Assembly (NCBI GenBank): GCA_044355655.1
Contig: JBIKXS010000002.1
Coordinates: forward strand, 190,284-254,283
From: UBA3064 sp023258775
GTDB lineage: Bacteria; Pseudomonadota; Gammaproteobacteria; Burkholderiales; Burkholderiaceae_E
DNA: 64,000 bases
Direction: 5' to 3'
The notes under the pieces were generated by a model. The model was not told the origin of the DNA, made no database searches, and worked only from the letters and a program-made list of their open reading frames with translations. Below are positions 38,029 through 45,902 of this stretch, one piece after another. The translations under genes and the position numbers were made by a program. Positions within the stretch are counted from its first letter, which is position 1, and each line of letters starts with the position of its first letter.

Positions 38029-38746
38029 AGCCGGCCTCGGTGAGAAATTGGGTCAGACGAATCAGCGGTAGGCCAATCAACGCGGTGGGATCTTCCGATT
38101 GAATCGACGACATAAGGATGATGCCAAGGCCTTCGCACTTTGCAGAACCAGCGCAGTCAAACGCAGGTTCCCGATCCAGGTAGCCAGCGATAAGTTCTGA
38201 GCTTAGTTCACGAAACTTCACCTCGGTCGAAACAACAGCAGTGCGCTGAAAGCTCAACGAACCATCTGTGGGCTCAAGGTCATTGCGTATAAGAGCAATC
38301 GCCGTGTAAAAGTGCATCGTCTTACCACTGGCCAGGCTAAGTTGCTCGATGGCTGCCTGCCGGTGGCCAGGCTTGCCAATGGCGTTCACACCGTCAAGTG
38401 TTGCTGCTTGATCAGACCCAATGACAAGTGCACCCGGGTGAAGTCTGGCGACTGCCTCGGCCTTTTCAATTGCAAGTCGCAAAGCCATTGCCTCTACCGA
38501 CTCGCCGGCGTGCTGCGTCTCGACCACCTGGGGTGCGCGCTGCACGAAATTGCTTGTCAAGCGTTCAAGCAGCGTTTTGCGGTATGACGAGGTTGAAGCG
38601 AGCACAAGCTCAATCTTCCCGCCATGCTTGCTCGTTGCTTGATACGCATCATTGAAGCGATTGTCTGCTGGCAAAGTCTTTAGAGGCTGCTTCGTAAGCG
38701 TTAAGGGCCCTGAATTCACGTGATGTCCTATGTTTTGGTCGACCAC
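37988..38746 (-). CDS. maf: Maf-family nucleotide pyrophosphatase
   Basis: This 252-residue protein matches the Maf/YceF family, which hydrolyses non-canonical or methylated nucleoside triphosphates. Visible motifs are LASTSSYRKTLL, VIGSDQAATLDG, FREL and the YceF-type DCAGSAKCEGLGI. The first 45 residues extend beyond the usual start, so an internal start is possible, though none has a clear ribosome binding site. It is divergent from yceD, 41 bp away. The YceF-like motif suggests activity on 7-methyl-GTP. Confidence 0.9.
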   Translation of the reverse strand: MVDQNIGHHVNSGPLTLTKQPLKTLPADNRFNDAYQATSKHGGKIELVLASTSSYRKTLLERLTSNFVQRAPQVVETQHAGESVEAMALRLAIEKAEAVARLHPGALVIGSDQAATLDGVNAIGKPGHRQAAIEQLSLASGKTMHFYTAIALIRNDLEPTDGSLSFQRTAVVSTEVKFRELSSELIAGYLDREPAFDCAGSAKCEGLGIILMSSIQSEDPTALIGLPLIRLTQFLTEAGFELLSADPAADGA

Positions 38747-38787
38747 GTATCATAGAGCGATGAGACAACAAGCGACATTGGATCCCG

Positions 38788-39372
38788 ATGAGCCTTCAAA
38801 CGGCTGACTGGAACGCTCGATCCTTAGCGCTGATGAATTGGATCGAGCACGGTGGGGTTTTCGATGCAAGGATTGAAGTCGACGCCTTGCCCAAAGAAAT
38901 GCCCAGGCTTTATGCACTTTCGCAATATAGCCCGCGTGAACCGATGCGATGGCGGGCAAGCGGTTTGAGCGACTTAGCCCTTGCCGAGCGCCGCCATTGG
39001 CTTAGGCTTGAAGCAAGCGCGCAGCTAATCCTAACCTGTCAACGTTGCATGCATCCCCTAAGTCTCGACTTACAAGTCAAACGCCGTTTCCTCGTTGCAC
39101 GCAATGAGGCGACCGCAAATAAACTTGAAGACGCTGCTCAAGACGATTATGACGTTATTGCCCATGACAAACACTTTGATCTTTTGGCCCTGACAGAGGA
39201 CGAGTTGCTGCTTGCTCTACCGATCGTACCCAAACACCTCCAATGTGAACCGCCGGGCGTTGCGCAACCTGGCCCAGGCGCTGAAGTTATTCGACCCAGG
39301 CCTTTCGCTGTGCTGTCCAGGTTGAAACAAGATAAAGAGGGTAACGACCCATCTGATCCATCTGATCGCTAA
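38788..39372 (+). CDS. yceD: DUF177 family protein YceD
   Basis: This 194-residue protein matches the DUF177/YceD family, almost always found directly upstream of rpmF. It has the CQRCMHPL motif and the acidic ending EDELLLALPIVPKH. In plants the homologue is needed for 23S rRNA accumulation; in bacteria the role is likely ribosome-related but not settled. The C-terminal DPSDPSD repeat and a CTAAG tetraplicate over the stop codon are oddities. Confidence 0.88.
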   Translation: MSLQTADWNARSLALMNWIEHGGVFDARIEVDALPKEMPRLYALSQYSPREPMRWRASGLSDLALAERRHWLRLEASAQLILTCQRCMHPLSLDLQVKRRFLVARNEATANKLEDAAQDDYDVIAHDKHFDLLALTEDELLLALPIVPKHLQCEPPGVAQPGPGAEVIRPRPFAVLSRLKQDKEGNDPSDPSDR

Positions 39373-39388
39373 GCTAAGCTAAGCTAAG
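39369..39388. repeat. 5-bp tandem repeat CTAAG, four copies
   Basis: Four perfect CTAAG copies begin inside the last codons of yceD and include its TAA stop. Slippage would extend only the untranslated part. Confidence 0.9.
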
Positions 39389-39468
39389 CGCAACTGGATC
39401 CATTGTGTTCGTTACAGCTACATGCTTTGCCGTGCTGCAGGGGCATGTTTTGTGTCTGCACCCACCAA

Positions 39469-39497
39469 TTCACCTTTTTGCTAGGCCTTGATATAAT
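39469..39497 (+). promoter_or_regulatory. Predicted sigma-70 promoter for rpmF and the fatty-acid genes
   Basis: TTCACC (39469-39474) and a perfect TATAAT (39492-39497) are separated by 17 bases, with TG one base before the -10 (extended -10). Initiation near 39504 would leave a leader of about 26 nt before the rpmF ATG. Confidence 0.75.
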
Positions 39498-39529
39498 CTC
39501 GGATTCGCTTTTTTCATGGAGCCACGACC

Positions 39530-39715
39530 ATGGCCGTCCAGCAAAACAAAAAATCCCCTTCTAAACGCGGTATGCATCGCGCCCACGACTTTTTAAATGC
39601 ACCACCGATTGCTGTTGAAACCAGCACAGGCGAGATTCACCTTCGTCATCACATCAGCCCTAATGGTTTTTATCGCGGCAAAAAAGTGGTGAAGTCGAAG
39701 TCGGACGAATCCTAA
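39530..39715 (+). CDS. rpmF: 50S ribosomal protein L32
   Basis: This 61-residue basic protein is bL32: MAVQQNKKSPSKRGMHRAHD at the N terminus and the ISPNGFYRGKKVV ending. It lacks the zinc-binding cysteines, so it is the zinc-independent form. GGAG lies upstream of the ATG. It sits in the conserved yceD-rpmF-plsX order with its own strong promoter, which fits high expression. Confidence 0.97.
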   Translation: MAVQQNKKSPSKRGMHRAHDFLNAPPIAVETSTGEIHLRHHISPNGFYRGKKVVKSKSDES

Positions 39716-39716
39716 G

Positions 39717-39752
39717 CGTTTCAAGGCGGCGAAACGGAGCGAACAGGGCTCC
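39717..39752 (+). promoter_or_regulatory. Two consecutive hairpins between rpmF and plsX
   Basis: CGTTTC/GAAACG (39717-39722 with 39731-39736, loop of 8) is followed by GGAGC/GCTCC (39736-39740 with 39748-39752, loop of 7). The two share base 39736, so they may be alternative structures. No T-run follows. They could stabilise the rpmF message or limit plsX translation. Confidence 0.4.
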
Positions 39753-39760
39753 GTGGGTCG

Positions 39761-40819
39761 ATGGACGGTCCGCAAATCACGATTGCAGTCGATGGCATGG
39801 GAGGCGATCATGGCCTTCCGGTGACTGTCCCCGCAACGATACAATTTTTATCTCAAGTCAAACAAGCAAACTGTTTGATTGTCGGCGATGAGGTTCAAAT
39901 CGACGACGCTTTGAGCCAGGCAAAGCCAAGCCTTCCCCTCCGCCGGAAAATTCAAGTCGTCCACGCTAGCGAATCGGTCGGCATGGATGAAGCGATTGCC
40001 ATCGCTTTGCGTGGAAAAAAAGACTCTTCAATGCGTCGGACAATCGAATGTGTTCGGGATGGGCGAGCCCAGGCCTGTGTGAGTGCTGGGAACACAGGCG
40101 CACTCATGGCACTTTCACGTATGCTGTTGAAAACCATGGACGGTATCGATCGTCCGGCTATCGCAGCCCAAATGCCCAATGTTCGAGGCGGTGCAACCAT
40201 GGTGCTCGACTTGGGCGCGAATGTCGATTGCAGTGCCGAACATTTGTTGCAATTTGCGATCATGGGCGCAGCGCTTTCCTCTGCGCTTGATCAGTCACGA
40301 CGGCCATCGATTGGACTGCTCAACATCGGCGAAGAAATCATTAAGGGCAACGATGTTGTCAAGCAGGCAGGGGAACTTTTGCGCAGTAGCGGACTAAATT
40401 TTATCGGCAATGTCGAAGGAAAAGATATTTTTTCTGGAACTGTCGATGTGGTTGTTTGTGATGGCTTCGTGGGTAATGTTGCTTTAAAGACCTCAGAAGG
40501 CTTGGCGAGCATGCTTGCCCAGACCTTGCGTGAGGAGTACGGCCGCGGGCTGATTTCGAAGCTGGGGGCCCTTGTATCGCTTCCCGTTATTCAAAGGATC
40601 CGCAAACGCATGGATCACCGGCGCTACAATGGAGCCTCTTTGGTTGGTCTTCGGGGTATTGTCTTCAAAAGTCACGGGTCAGCGGATCAGTTGGCGTTTC
40701 AAACAGCGCTCGGCCGCGCAGCGCATGCGGTTGAACACGATCTGATCCATCAGATCGCACAAACCTTGCCCGAGGTAAGGGCGCTTGCACACGCACACCC
40801 CCAGGCGCAGCTTCAATAG
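39761..40819 (+). CDS. plsX: Phosphate acyltransferase PlsX
   Basis: This 352-residue peripheral membrane enzyme makes acyl-phosphate from acyl-ACP for phospholipid synthesis. Family motifs IAVDGMGGDHG, VSAGNTGALMA and LLNIGEEIIKGND are intact. It begins 45 bp after rpmF, downstream of two hairpins, and precedes fabH as in E. coli. The ribosome binding site is weak, which may keep its output below that of rpmF. Confidence 0.96.
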   Translation: MDGPQITIAVDGMGGDHGLPVTVPATIQFLSQVKQANCLIVGDEVQIDDALSQAKPSLPLRRKIQVVHASESVGMDEAIAIALRGKKDSSMRRTIECVRDGRAQACVSAGNTGALMALSRMLLKTMDGIDRPAIAAQMPNVRGGATMVLDLGANVDCSAEHLLQFAIMGAALSSALDQSRRPSIGLLNIGEEIIKGNDVVKQAGELLRSSGLNFIGNVEGKDIFSGTVDVVVCDGFVGNVALKTSEGLASMLAQTLREEYGRGLISKLGALVSLPVIQRIRKRMDHRRYNGASLVGLRGIVFKSHGSADQLAFQTALGRAAHAVEHDLIHQIAQTLPEVRALAHAHPQAQLQ

Positions 40820-40869
40820 CAAGGCTTGGCAATGGATCTTCTGACGATATTTGCAATCACGCTTGCGCC

Positions 40870-41844
40870 ATGATTTACAGCAAACTCCTTGGGACTGGCT
40901 CAGCACTTCCTGAACGTTGCGTTAGCAACCAGATGCTCGTTGAGGAACTTGCCGCGCGTGGCATTGAAAGTTCTAGCGCATGGATTGAAGAGCGCACGGG
41001 CATCAGGCAGCGCTATATTGCCGATCCGAGTCTAAGCAGCAGCCAACTTGGTTTGCAATCAGCACGGCGTGCGCTTGAGATGGCAGGCCTGGGTGCCAAT
41101 GACATTGACCTGATCATCGTGGCCACTTCGACGCCAGACGTTATTTTCCCAAGTACGGCTTGCCTCATTCAGCAACAACTCGGCTGCAAGGGCGCAGCCG
41201 CGTTTGATGTGCAAGCGGTATGCGCGGGCTTTGTGTATGGGGTTTCGACCGCCGACGCGATGATCCGAACTGGCATGGCGCAGCGCGCGCTTGTCATCGG
41301 CGCCGAGGTTTTTTCGCGGATTCTTGACTGGCATGATCGTGGCACATGTGTACTATTTGGCGATGGGGCCGGCGCGGTTGTGCTCGGCGCAGACAATTCG
41401 CCTGGTGTTCATGCCTGCGCACTGCATGCTGACGGCAGCCTCGTTTCAATCTTGCAAACCGCCGGACAAGTGTGCGGCGGGGTGGTCTGCGGTCACCCTT
41501 TCCTGACGATGGACGGTCAAGCCGTGTTTAAGATGGCAGTGAACGTGCTTGATCAGGTGGCACGCGAGGTCTGCGCCAAGGCAAAAATTGCTCTGGATGA
41601 AGTCGATTGGCTAATTCCTCATCAGGCAAACATCCGCATACTGCAGGCCACCGCCAAACGGCTCGGGGTGCCGCTGGCAAAGGTTATTGTCACGGTGGAT
41701 CAACATGCCAATACCTCGGCAGCTTCGATCCCGCTTGCCCTCGATTGGGGTGTAAGACATGGTCAGATTAGGCGTGGTCAGAAGCTGCTTCTCGAGGGCG
41801 TTGGTGGCGGTATGGCTTGGGGTGCTTGTTTACTCACTTATTGA
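40870..41844 (+). CDS. fabH: 3-oxoacyl-ACP synthase III (KAS III)
   Basis: This 324-residue enzyme starts fatty-acid synthesis by condensing acetyl-CoA with malonyl-ACP. The triad is visible: Cys118 in AVCAGFVYG, His in IPHQANIRI and Asn in HANTSAASIP. The C-terminal GVGGGMAWGA glycine-rich loop is standard. It is the first of the fabH-fabD-fabG-acpP-fabF series. Confidence 0.97.
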   Translation: MIYSKLLGTGSALPERCVSNQMLVEELAARGIESSSAWIEERTGIRQRYIADPSLSSSQLGLQSARRALEMAGLGANDIDLIIVATSTPDVIFPSTACLIQQQLGCKGAAAFDVQAVCAGFVYGVSTADAMIRTGMAQRALVIGAEVFSRILDWHDRGTCVLFGDGAGAVVLGADNSPGVHACALHADGSLVSILQTAGQVCGGVVCGHPFLTMDGQAVFKMAVNVLDQVAREVCAKAKIALDEVDWLIPHQANIRILQATAKRLGVPLAKVIVTVDQHANTSAASIPLALDWGVRHGQIRRGQKLLLEGVGGGMAWGACLLTY

Positions 41845-41868
41845 TTCGGAGCGTCGGGAAGGAAATCT

Positions 41869-42819
41869 ATGAATATCGCATTTGTCTTTCCTGGCCAGGG
41901 TTCGCAGTCAGTAGGGATGCTTGATGTTTGGGCGAGTCACCCCGAGATTGAAGGACTGATCAAGGATGCAGACGATGCACTTGGCGAAGCTTTAAGTGTT
42001 TTGATTCATAAAGGCCCGGCCGAAGACCTCGCGAGCACGATCAACACGCAGCCTGCAATGCTACTTGCAGGCGTTTGTGCCTGGCGTGCCTGGAAAAGTG
42101 CAGGTGGACCTCAGGCGCGAATCATGGCGGGACACAGTCTTGGCGAATACGCTGCGCTGGTGGCAGCCGGAGCGCTAAAGCTTGGCGACGCCTTACGATT
42201 GGTCAGACTGCGCGCGCAAGCCATGCAAGAGGCCGTGCCCATCGGCACAGGTTCGATGGCCGCAATCCTTGGGCTCGACGATGAAGCGGTTATCGAAACA
42301 TGCGCAGCAACTCGTCTCACAAGTGGTTTAGTGGTCGAGGCCGTTAATTTCAATGCACCCTCGCAAGTTGTGATTGCGGGCCACAGGGACGCCGTGGCGC
42401 AAGCCTGCGAGGCGCTGAAAGCTCGAGGCGCAAAGCGGGCGCTGCCGCTGCCTGTGTCTGCGCCATTTCACTCCAGCCTTTTAAAGCCTGCTGGTGAGCG
42501 TCTCGCGGTTGCTTTGGAGCGTTGCCAACTCGATACCCCCGGGATCCCAGTCATTCATAATGTTGATGTCAGGACGCACAACGATACGCAAGCGATTAAG
42601 CATGCGCTGGTTGCCCAGGCCTACCATCCGGTGCGATGGGTGGAAACCGTCATGGCGATGCGCGACGCTGGCGTCGATACCGTGATCGAAATGGGACCCG
42701 GTAAGGTGCTCGCAGGCCTTGTCTCAAGGATCGATAAGCAAATCCGTGTGATGAGTGTTTATGACCCCTCAACCCTTGAACAGGCACTTGCAGCGTTGGG
42801 CCAAGCACGGGCATCATGA
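41869..42819 (+). CDS. fabD: Malonyl-CoA:ACP transacylase
   Basis: This 316-residue enzyme loads malonyl groups onto ACP. FPGQGSQ begins the protein, the nucleophile is Ser90 in GHSLGEYAAL, and the catalytic histidine is in APFHSSLL. The ending EMGPGKVLAGL is typical. Its TGA overlaps the fabG ATG (ATGA). Confidence 0.97.
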   Translation: MNIAFVFPGQGSQSVGMLDVWASHPEIEGLIKDADDALGEALSVLIHKGPAEDLASTINTQPAMLLAGVCAWRAWKSAGGPQARIMAGHSLGEYAALVAAGALKLGDALRLVRLRAQAMQEAVPIGTGSMAAILGLDDEAVIETCAATRLTSGLVVEAVNFNAPSQVVIAGHRDAVAQACEALKARGAKRALPLPVSAPFHSSLLKPAGERLAVALERCQLDTPGIPVIHNVDVRTHNDTQAIKHALVAQAYHPVRWVETVMAMRDAGVDTVIEMGPGKVLAGLVSRIDKQIRVMSVYDPSTLEQALAALGQARAS

Positions 42820-43724
42820 AGGCCGCTATGCAAAACAACGCTACGGAGGGCCAAGCGAAATTGTCAACCTGGCCCTCGTTGCCAACACTTGACCCAACAC
42901 TTTGGTCAAAGCGTGCGCTGGTTACCGGTGCTTCGCGGGGTATTGGACAGGCGATTGCGATTGCCCTTGCGCAAGCGGGAGTCAGTGTTTTTGGAAGCTC
43001 AACGACCGAGGATGGGGCCAAGCAGCTGACCCTACGGTTGCAAGCATCGATCGATGCAGCGCAGGAGGCCTTCAGCGCGCTGTCGCAAGGTACCTCAACT
43101 TGTTTTTTTTCAGGACTTCAATCAGCGCTAGACCAGGCAAGGGCCCAGAGCTGCGGGGTTGTGCTCGATGTTAGTCAAGCTGAGGCGAGCAACAATCTGC
43201 TTGAAAAGCTCAACGCTGATGGTGGGATCCACATTCTTGTGAACAATGCAGGGATCACGAGGGATAACCTTGCCATGCGTATGAAGCCTGATGAATGGGA
43301 GCAGGTTATTGACACCAATTTGAATGCTTGTTTTCGCCTTTCCCAGGCGGTGATAAGGTTCATGATGAAGCAGCGCTTTGGGCGGATCATCAATATCACT
43401 TCTGTGGTCGGCGAGACCGGCAATCCTGGGCAGGCAAACTATGCGGCAGCAAAAGCGGGGCTTGCAGGGATGTCAAGAGCACTTGCACGTGAGCTTGGCA
43501 GCCGCCAAATCACCGTTAACTGCATTGCGCCAGGGTTTATTGAAACCGACATGACGCTTGCGCTTACTGAGGGACAAAGGGCACAGCTCCAGCAACAAAT
43601 TCCTCTGCAAAGGCTTGGCACACCCTCAGATATCGCTGCGGCCGTACTTTTCTTGGCAGGGCAAAGTGGTGCTTATGTGACCGGCGAGAGCTTGCAGGTC
43701 AACGGCGGCATGTTCATGGATTAA
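42816..43724 (+). CDS. fabG: 3-oxoacyl-ACP reductase FabG with an internal insertion
   Basis: This 302-residue SDR reduces 3-oxoacyl-ACP with NADPH. Key residues are present: TGASRGIG at 37-44, NNAG near 143, Ser196, Tyr209 and Lys213, and the FabG-type ending VNGGMFMD. It is about 55 residues longer than usual. About 28 extra residues lie at the N terminus, and about 35 residues are inserted at roughly 77-112, between the second beta-alpha unit and the LDVS strand. The insertion contains eight consecutive T residues at 43103-43110. Starts by 4-bp overlap with fabD. Confidence 0.94.
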   Translation: MKAAMQNNATEGQAKLSTWPSLPTLDPTLWSKRALVTGASRGIGQAIAIALAQAGVSVFGSSTTEDGAKQLTLRLQASIDAAQEAFSALSQGTSTCFFSGLQSALDQARAQSCGVVLDVSQAEASNNLLEKLNADGGIHILVNNAGITRDNLAMRMKPDEWEQVIDTNLNACFRLSQAVIRFMMKQRFGRIINITSVVGETGNPGQANYAAAKAGLAGMSRALARELGSRQITVNCIAPGFIETDMTLALTEGQRAQLQQQIPLQRLGTPSDIAAAVLFLAGQSGAYVTGESLQVNGGMFMD

Positions 43725-43755
43725 CCGCGATCAAACCGCAGGGTTCAAACCGCAC

Positions 43756-43764
43756 TGCTACAAT
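43756..43764 (+). promoter_or_regulatory. Candidate extended -10 promoter for acpP
   Basis: TGC directly precedes TACAAT in the 132-bp gap before acpP; no good -35 is present. A separate acpP promoter would fit the high demand for ACP. Confidence 0.4.
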
Positions 43765-43856
43765 CGTCGTGTTTAGGGAGCGGGTCTTGCCAGACGGGAT
43801 GAAGCATCTTGCATTTTGTTTTTCAAAACCCACGGGTGAATTTTTAGGAGATTTGG

Positions 43857-44096
43857 ATGGATAACATCGAGCAACGCGTCAGGAAAATCGTTGCGGAACA
43901 ACTTGGCGTCAATGAAGCCGATATCAAAAACGAATCGTCCTTTGTCGACGATTTAGGCGCTGATTCGCTCGATACGGTTGAGTTAGTCATGGCCCTGGAA
44001 GACGAGTTTGGCACTGAAATCCCCGATGAAGAGGCCGAAAAAATCACCAGCGTCCAACAAGCTATCGACTACGTGCGTTCTCACAGCAAAGCTTGA
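43857..44096 (+). CDS. acpP: Acyl carrier protein
   Basis: This 79-residue acidic protein carries acyl chains on a phosphopantetheine attached at Ser37 in GADSLDTVELVMALEDEFG. AGGAG precedes the ATG by six bases. It lies between fabG and fabF, with its stop overlapping the fabF start (TGATG). AcpS, which activates it, is encoded at 53.2 kb. Confidence 0.98.
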   Translation: MDNIEQRVRKIVAEQLGVNEADIKNESSFVDDLGADSLDTVELVMALEDEFGTEIPDEEAEKITSVQQAIDYVRSHSKA

Positions 44097-45331
44097 TGGC
44101 CAGACGTCGCGTTGCAATCACCGGGCTGGGGATTATCAGTCCGGTGGGAAACTCCGTCGACGATGCCTGGGGGAATTTGATCGCTGGTAAGTCGGGCATT
44201 GGTCCAATTACGAAATTTGACGCGAGCGATTTTCCCACTCGTATCGGCGGTGAAGTTAAAGGGTTCGATGTGTCGGCATGGATGCCTCCGAAGGAGGCAC
44301 GGCATTTCGATACCTTCATTCATTACGGTATTGCCGCTTCGATCCAGGCCTGGCGTGACGCTGGTCTCTCGCTTGATCAACTTCCTGCTGAGCGAGCAGG
44401 CTGTTTGGTAAGCTCTGGTATCGGCGGTTTGCCGATGATCGAAGACACACATCGCGAATACAGCTCGCGAGGTGTACGTCGGATTTCTCCTTTTTTTGTT
44501 CCAGGTTCAATCATCAACATGATCTCGGGACAATTGGCGATCATGCTCGGCCTTAAGGGCCCCAATCTGTCTATTGTTACCGCCTGCACAACCGGGCTAC
44601 ACAGCATTGGCATGGCCGCAAGAATGATCGGTTATGGCGACGCTGACGTGATGATTGCCGGGGGGGCTGAATCAACGATATCTCCGCTCGGCCTGGGCGG
44701 GTTCTGCGCTGCTCGTGCCTTGTCTCAACGCAACGACGAGCCAAGTGCGGCATCTCGACCCTGGGACCGAGACCGTGACGGATTTGTGCTCGGTGAGGGC
44801 GCGGGTGTGATGGTGCTCGAAGACTTTGAGCATGCGAAAGCGCGCTGTGCTAAAATTTATGCCGAAGTTGTCGGGTTTGGTATGACTGGTGACGCCAATC
44901 ACATTACCGCACCGAGTACCGATGGGCCAACAAGGTGTATGCAACTAGCGCTCGCTGATGCCAAACTAGCGCCAGGTGCGATTCAGTATCTGAATGCCCA
45001 CGGCACCTCAACCCCGCTTGGTGACAAAAATGAGAGCGATGCAATTAAGCTCGCATTTGGTGAAGAAGCCGCGAAAAAAATTGCAATTAATTCCACCAAA
45101 TCAATGACTGGTCATTTGTTAGGTGGCGCTGGTGGGATTGAGACAGTTTTCACTGCTCTCGCGGTTCATCACCAGCTGTCTCCGCCCACCATAAACATCG
45201 ACAACCAGGATCCAGCATGTGATTTGGACTATGTCGCTCGTACAGCCCGCCAGATCACCATGACCCACGCAATGAAAAATTCCTTTGGATTTGGTGGTAC
45301 CAACGGTACCTTGGTTCTGGCACGGGTATAG
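44096..45331 (+). CDS. fabF: 3-oxoacyl-ACP synthase II (KAS II)
   Basis: This 411-residue condensing enzyme elongates fatty acids. Cys164 in VTACTTGLHS is the nucleophile, and the two histidines lie in NAHGTSTPLGD and SMTGHLLGGAGG. The start is ATG 44096, one base into the acpP stop. It ends the contiguous fatty-acid gene block. Confidence 0.97.
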   Translation: MARRRVAITGLGIISPVGNSVDDAWGNLIAGKSGIGPITKFDASDFPTRIGGEVKGFDVSAWMPPKEARHFDTFIHYGIAASIQAWRDAGLSLDQLPAERAGCLVSSGIGGLPMIEDTHREYSSRGVRRISPFFVPGSIINMISGQLAIMLGLKGPNLSIVTACTTGLHSIGMAARMIGYGDADVMIAGGAESTISPLGLGGFCAARALSQRNDEPSAASRPWDRDRDGFVLGEGAGVMVLEDFEHAKARCAKIYAEVVGFGMTGDANHITAPSTDGPTRCMQLALADAKLAPGAIQYLNAHGTSTPLGDKNESDAIKLAFGEEAAKKIAINSTKSMTGHLLGGAGGIETVFTALAVHHQLSPPTINIDNQDPACDLDYVARTARQITMTHAMKNSFGFGGTNGTLVLARV

Positions 45332-45337
45332 CTTTCC

Positions 45338-45781
45338 GTGAGTAATCATCAAGCGCTGCACCACGGCGAGCGTTGGCAAAGCATACCGCTTGATGCGACG
45401 TTATGGAGGCCAGATTTTTTTTCACGTCGCAAGCTGCCAACGATGGCAATCCGACCGATCGGACCGGGGCGTTGTCTGCTTGAACCTCTTTTGCCTGCAA
45501 AGTGCAATATGCATGGCAAGGACTCGGATGCCTTCGTACAGACCTACCAGCTCGAAGCCTGGCATATGACGGATTGGATGGTTTCGGTTCAGTTCCGAGG
45601 GTTGTGTGGCAAGCGTATTAGACAGCATTGGCTTAAAGCACGTACCTCTTTTGACGCCTGGTACAACCTTAGGCGCTGGTTGATTTGGTCTGGTCGTCGG
45701 GTTGAATCAATTGGTCAGCGCACAAACCATACAACTTTAAATACCCGACCCGTCGAGTCAAGAGGTCAGCATAATCCCTAG
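45338..45781 (+). CDS. Hypothetical protein between fabF and mucD (possibly YgfX-like)
   Basis: This frame of up to 147 residues starts at GTG 45338, 7 bp after fabF. I do not firmly recognise it. The segment around residues 95-119 (RIRQHWLKARTSFDAWYNLRR) recalls the C-terminal part of YgfX/CptA-type proteins, whose genes can precede rpoE or related loci. The usual two N-terminal membrane helices of YgfX are absent. The protein is basic and rich in tryptophan. It occupies the place where rpoE-rseA-rseB often lie in relatives. Confidence 0.5.
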   Translation: MSNHQALHHGERWQSIPLDATLWRPDFFSRRKLPTMAIRPIGPGRCLLEPLLPAKCNMHGKDSDAFVQTYQLEAWHMTDWMVSVQFRGLCGKRIRQHWLKARTSFDAWYNLRRWLIWSGRRVESIGQRTNHTTLNTRPVESRGQHNP

Positions 45782-45902
45782 GGATGAAAGGCCCATGCTT
45801 GATTTCATTAGGGCTCACCGCAATATCCCGCAACTGCGGCCCGGTTAATCGCAGCCGCAATCATGACGCGACAACATCCCGATAACTGAACTGACACCGA
45901 CT

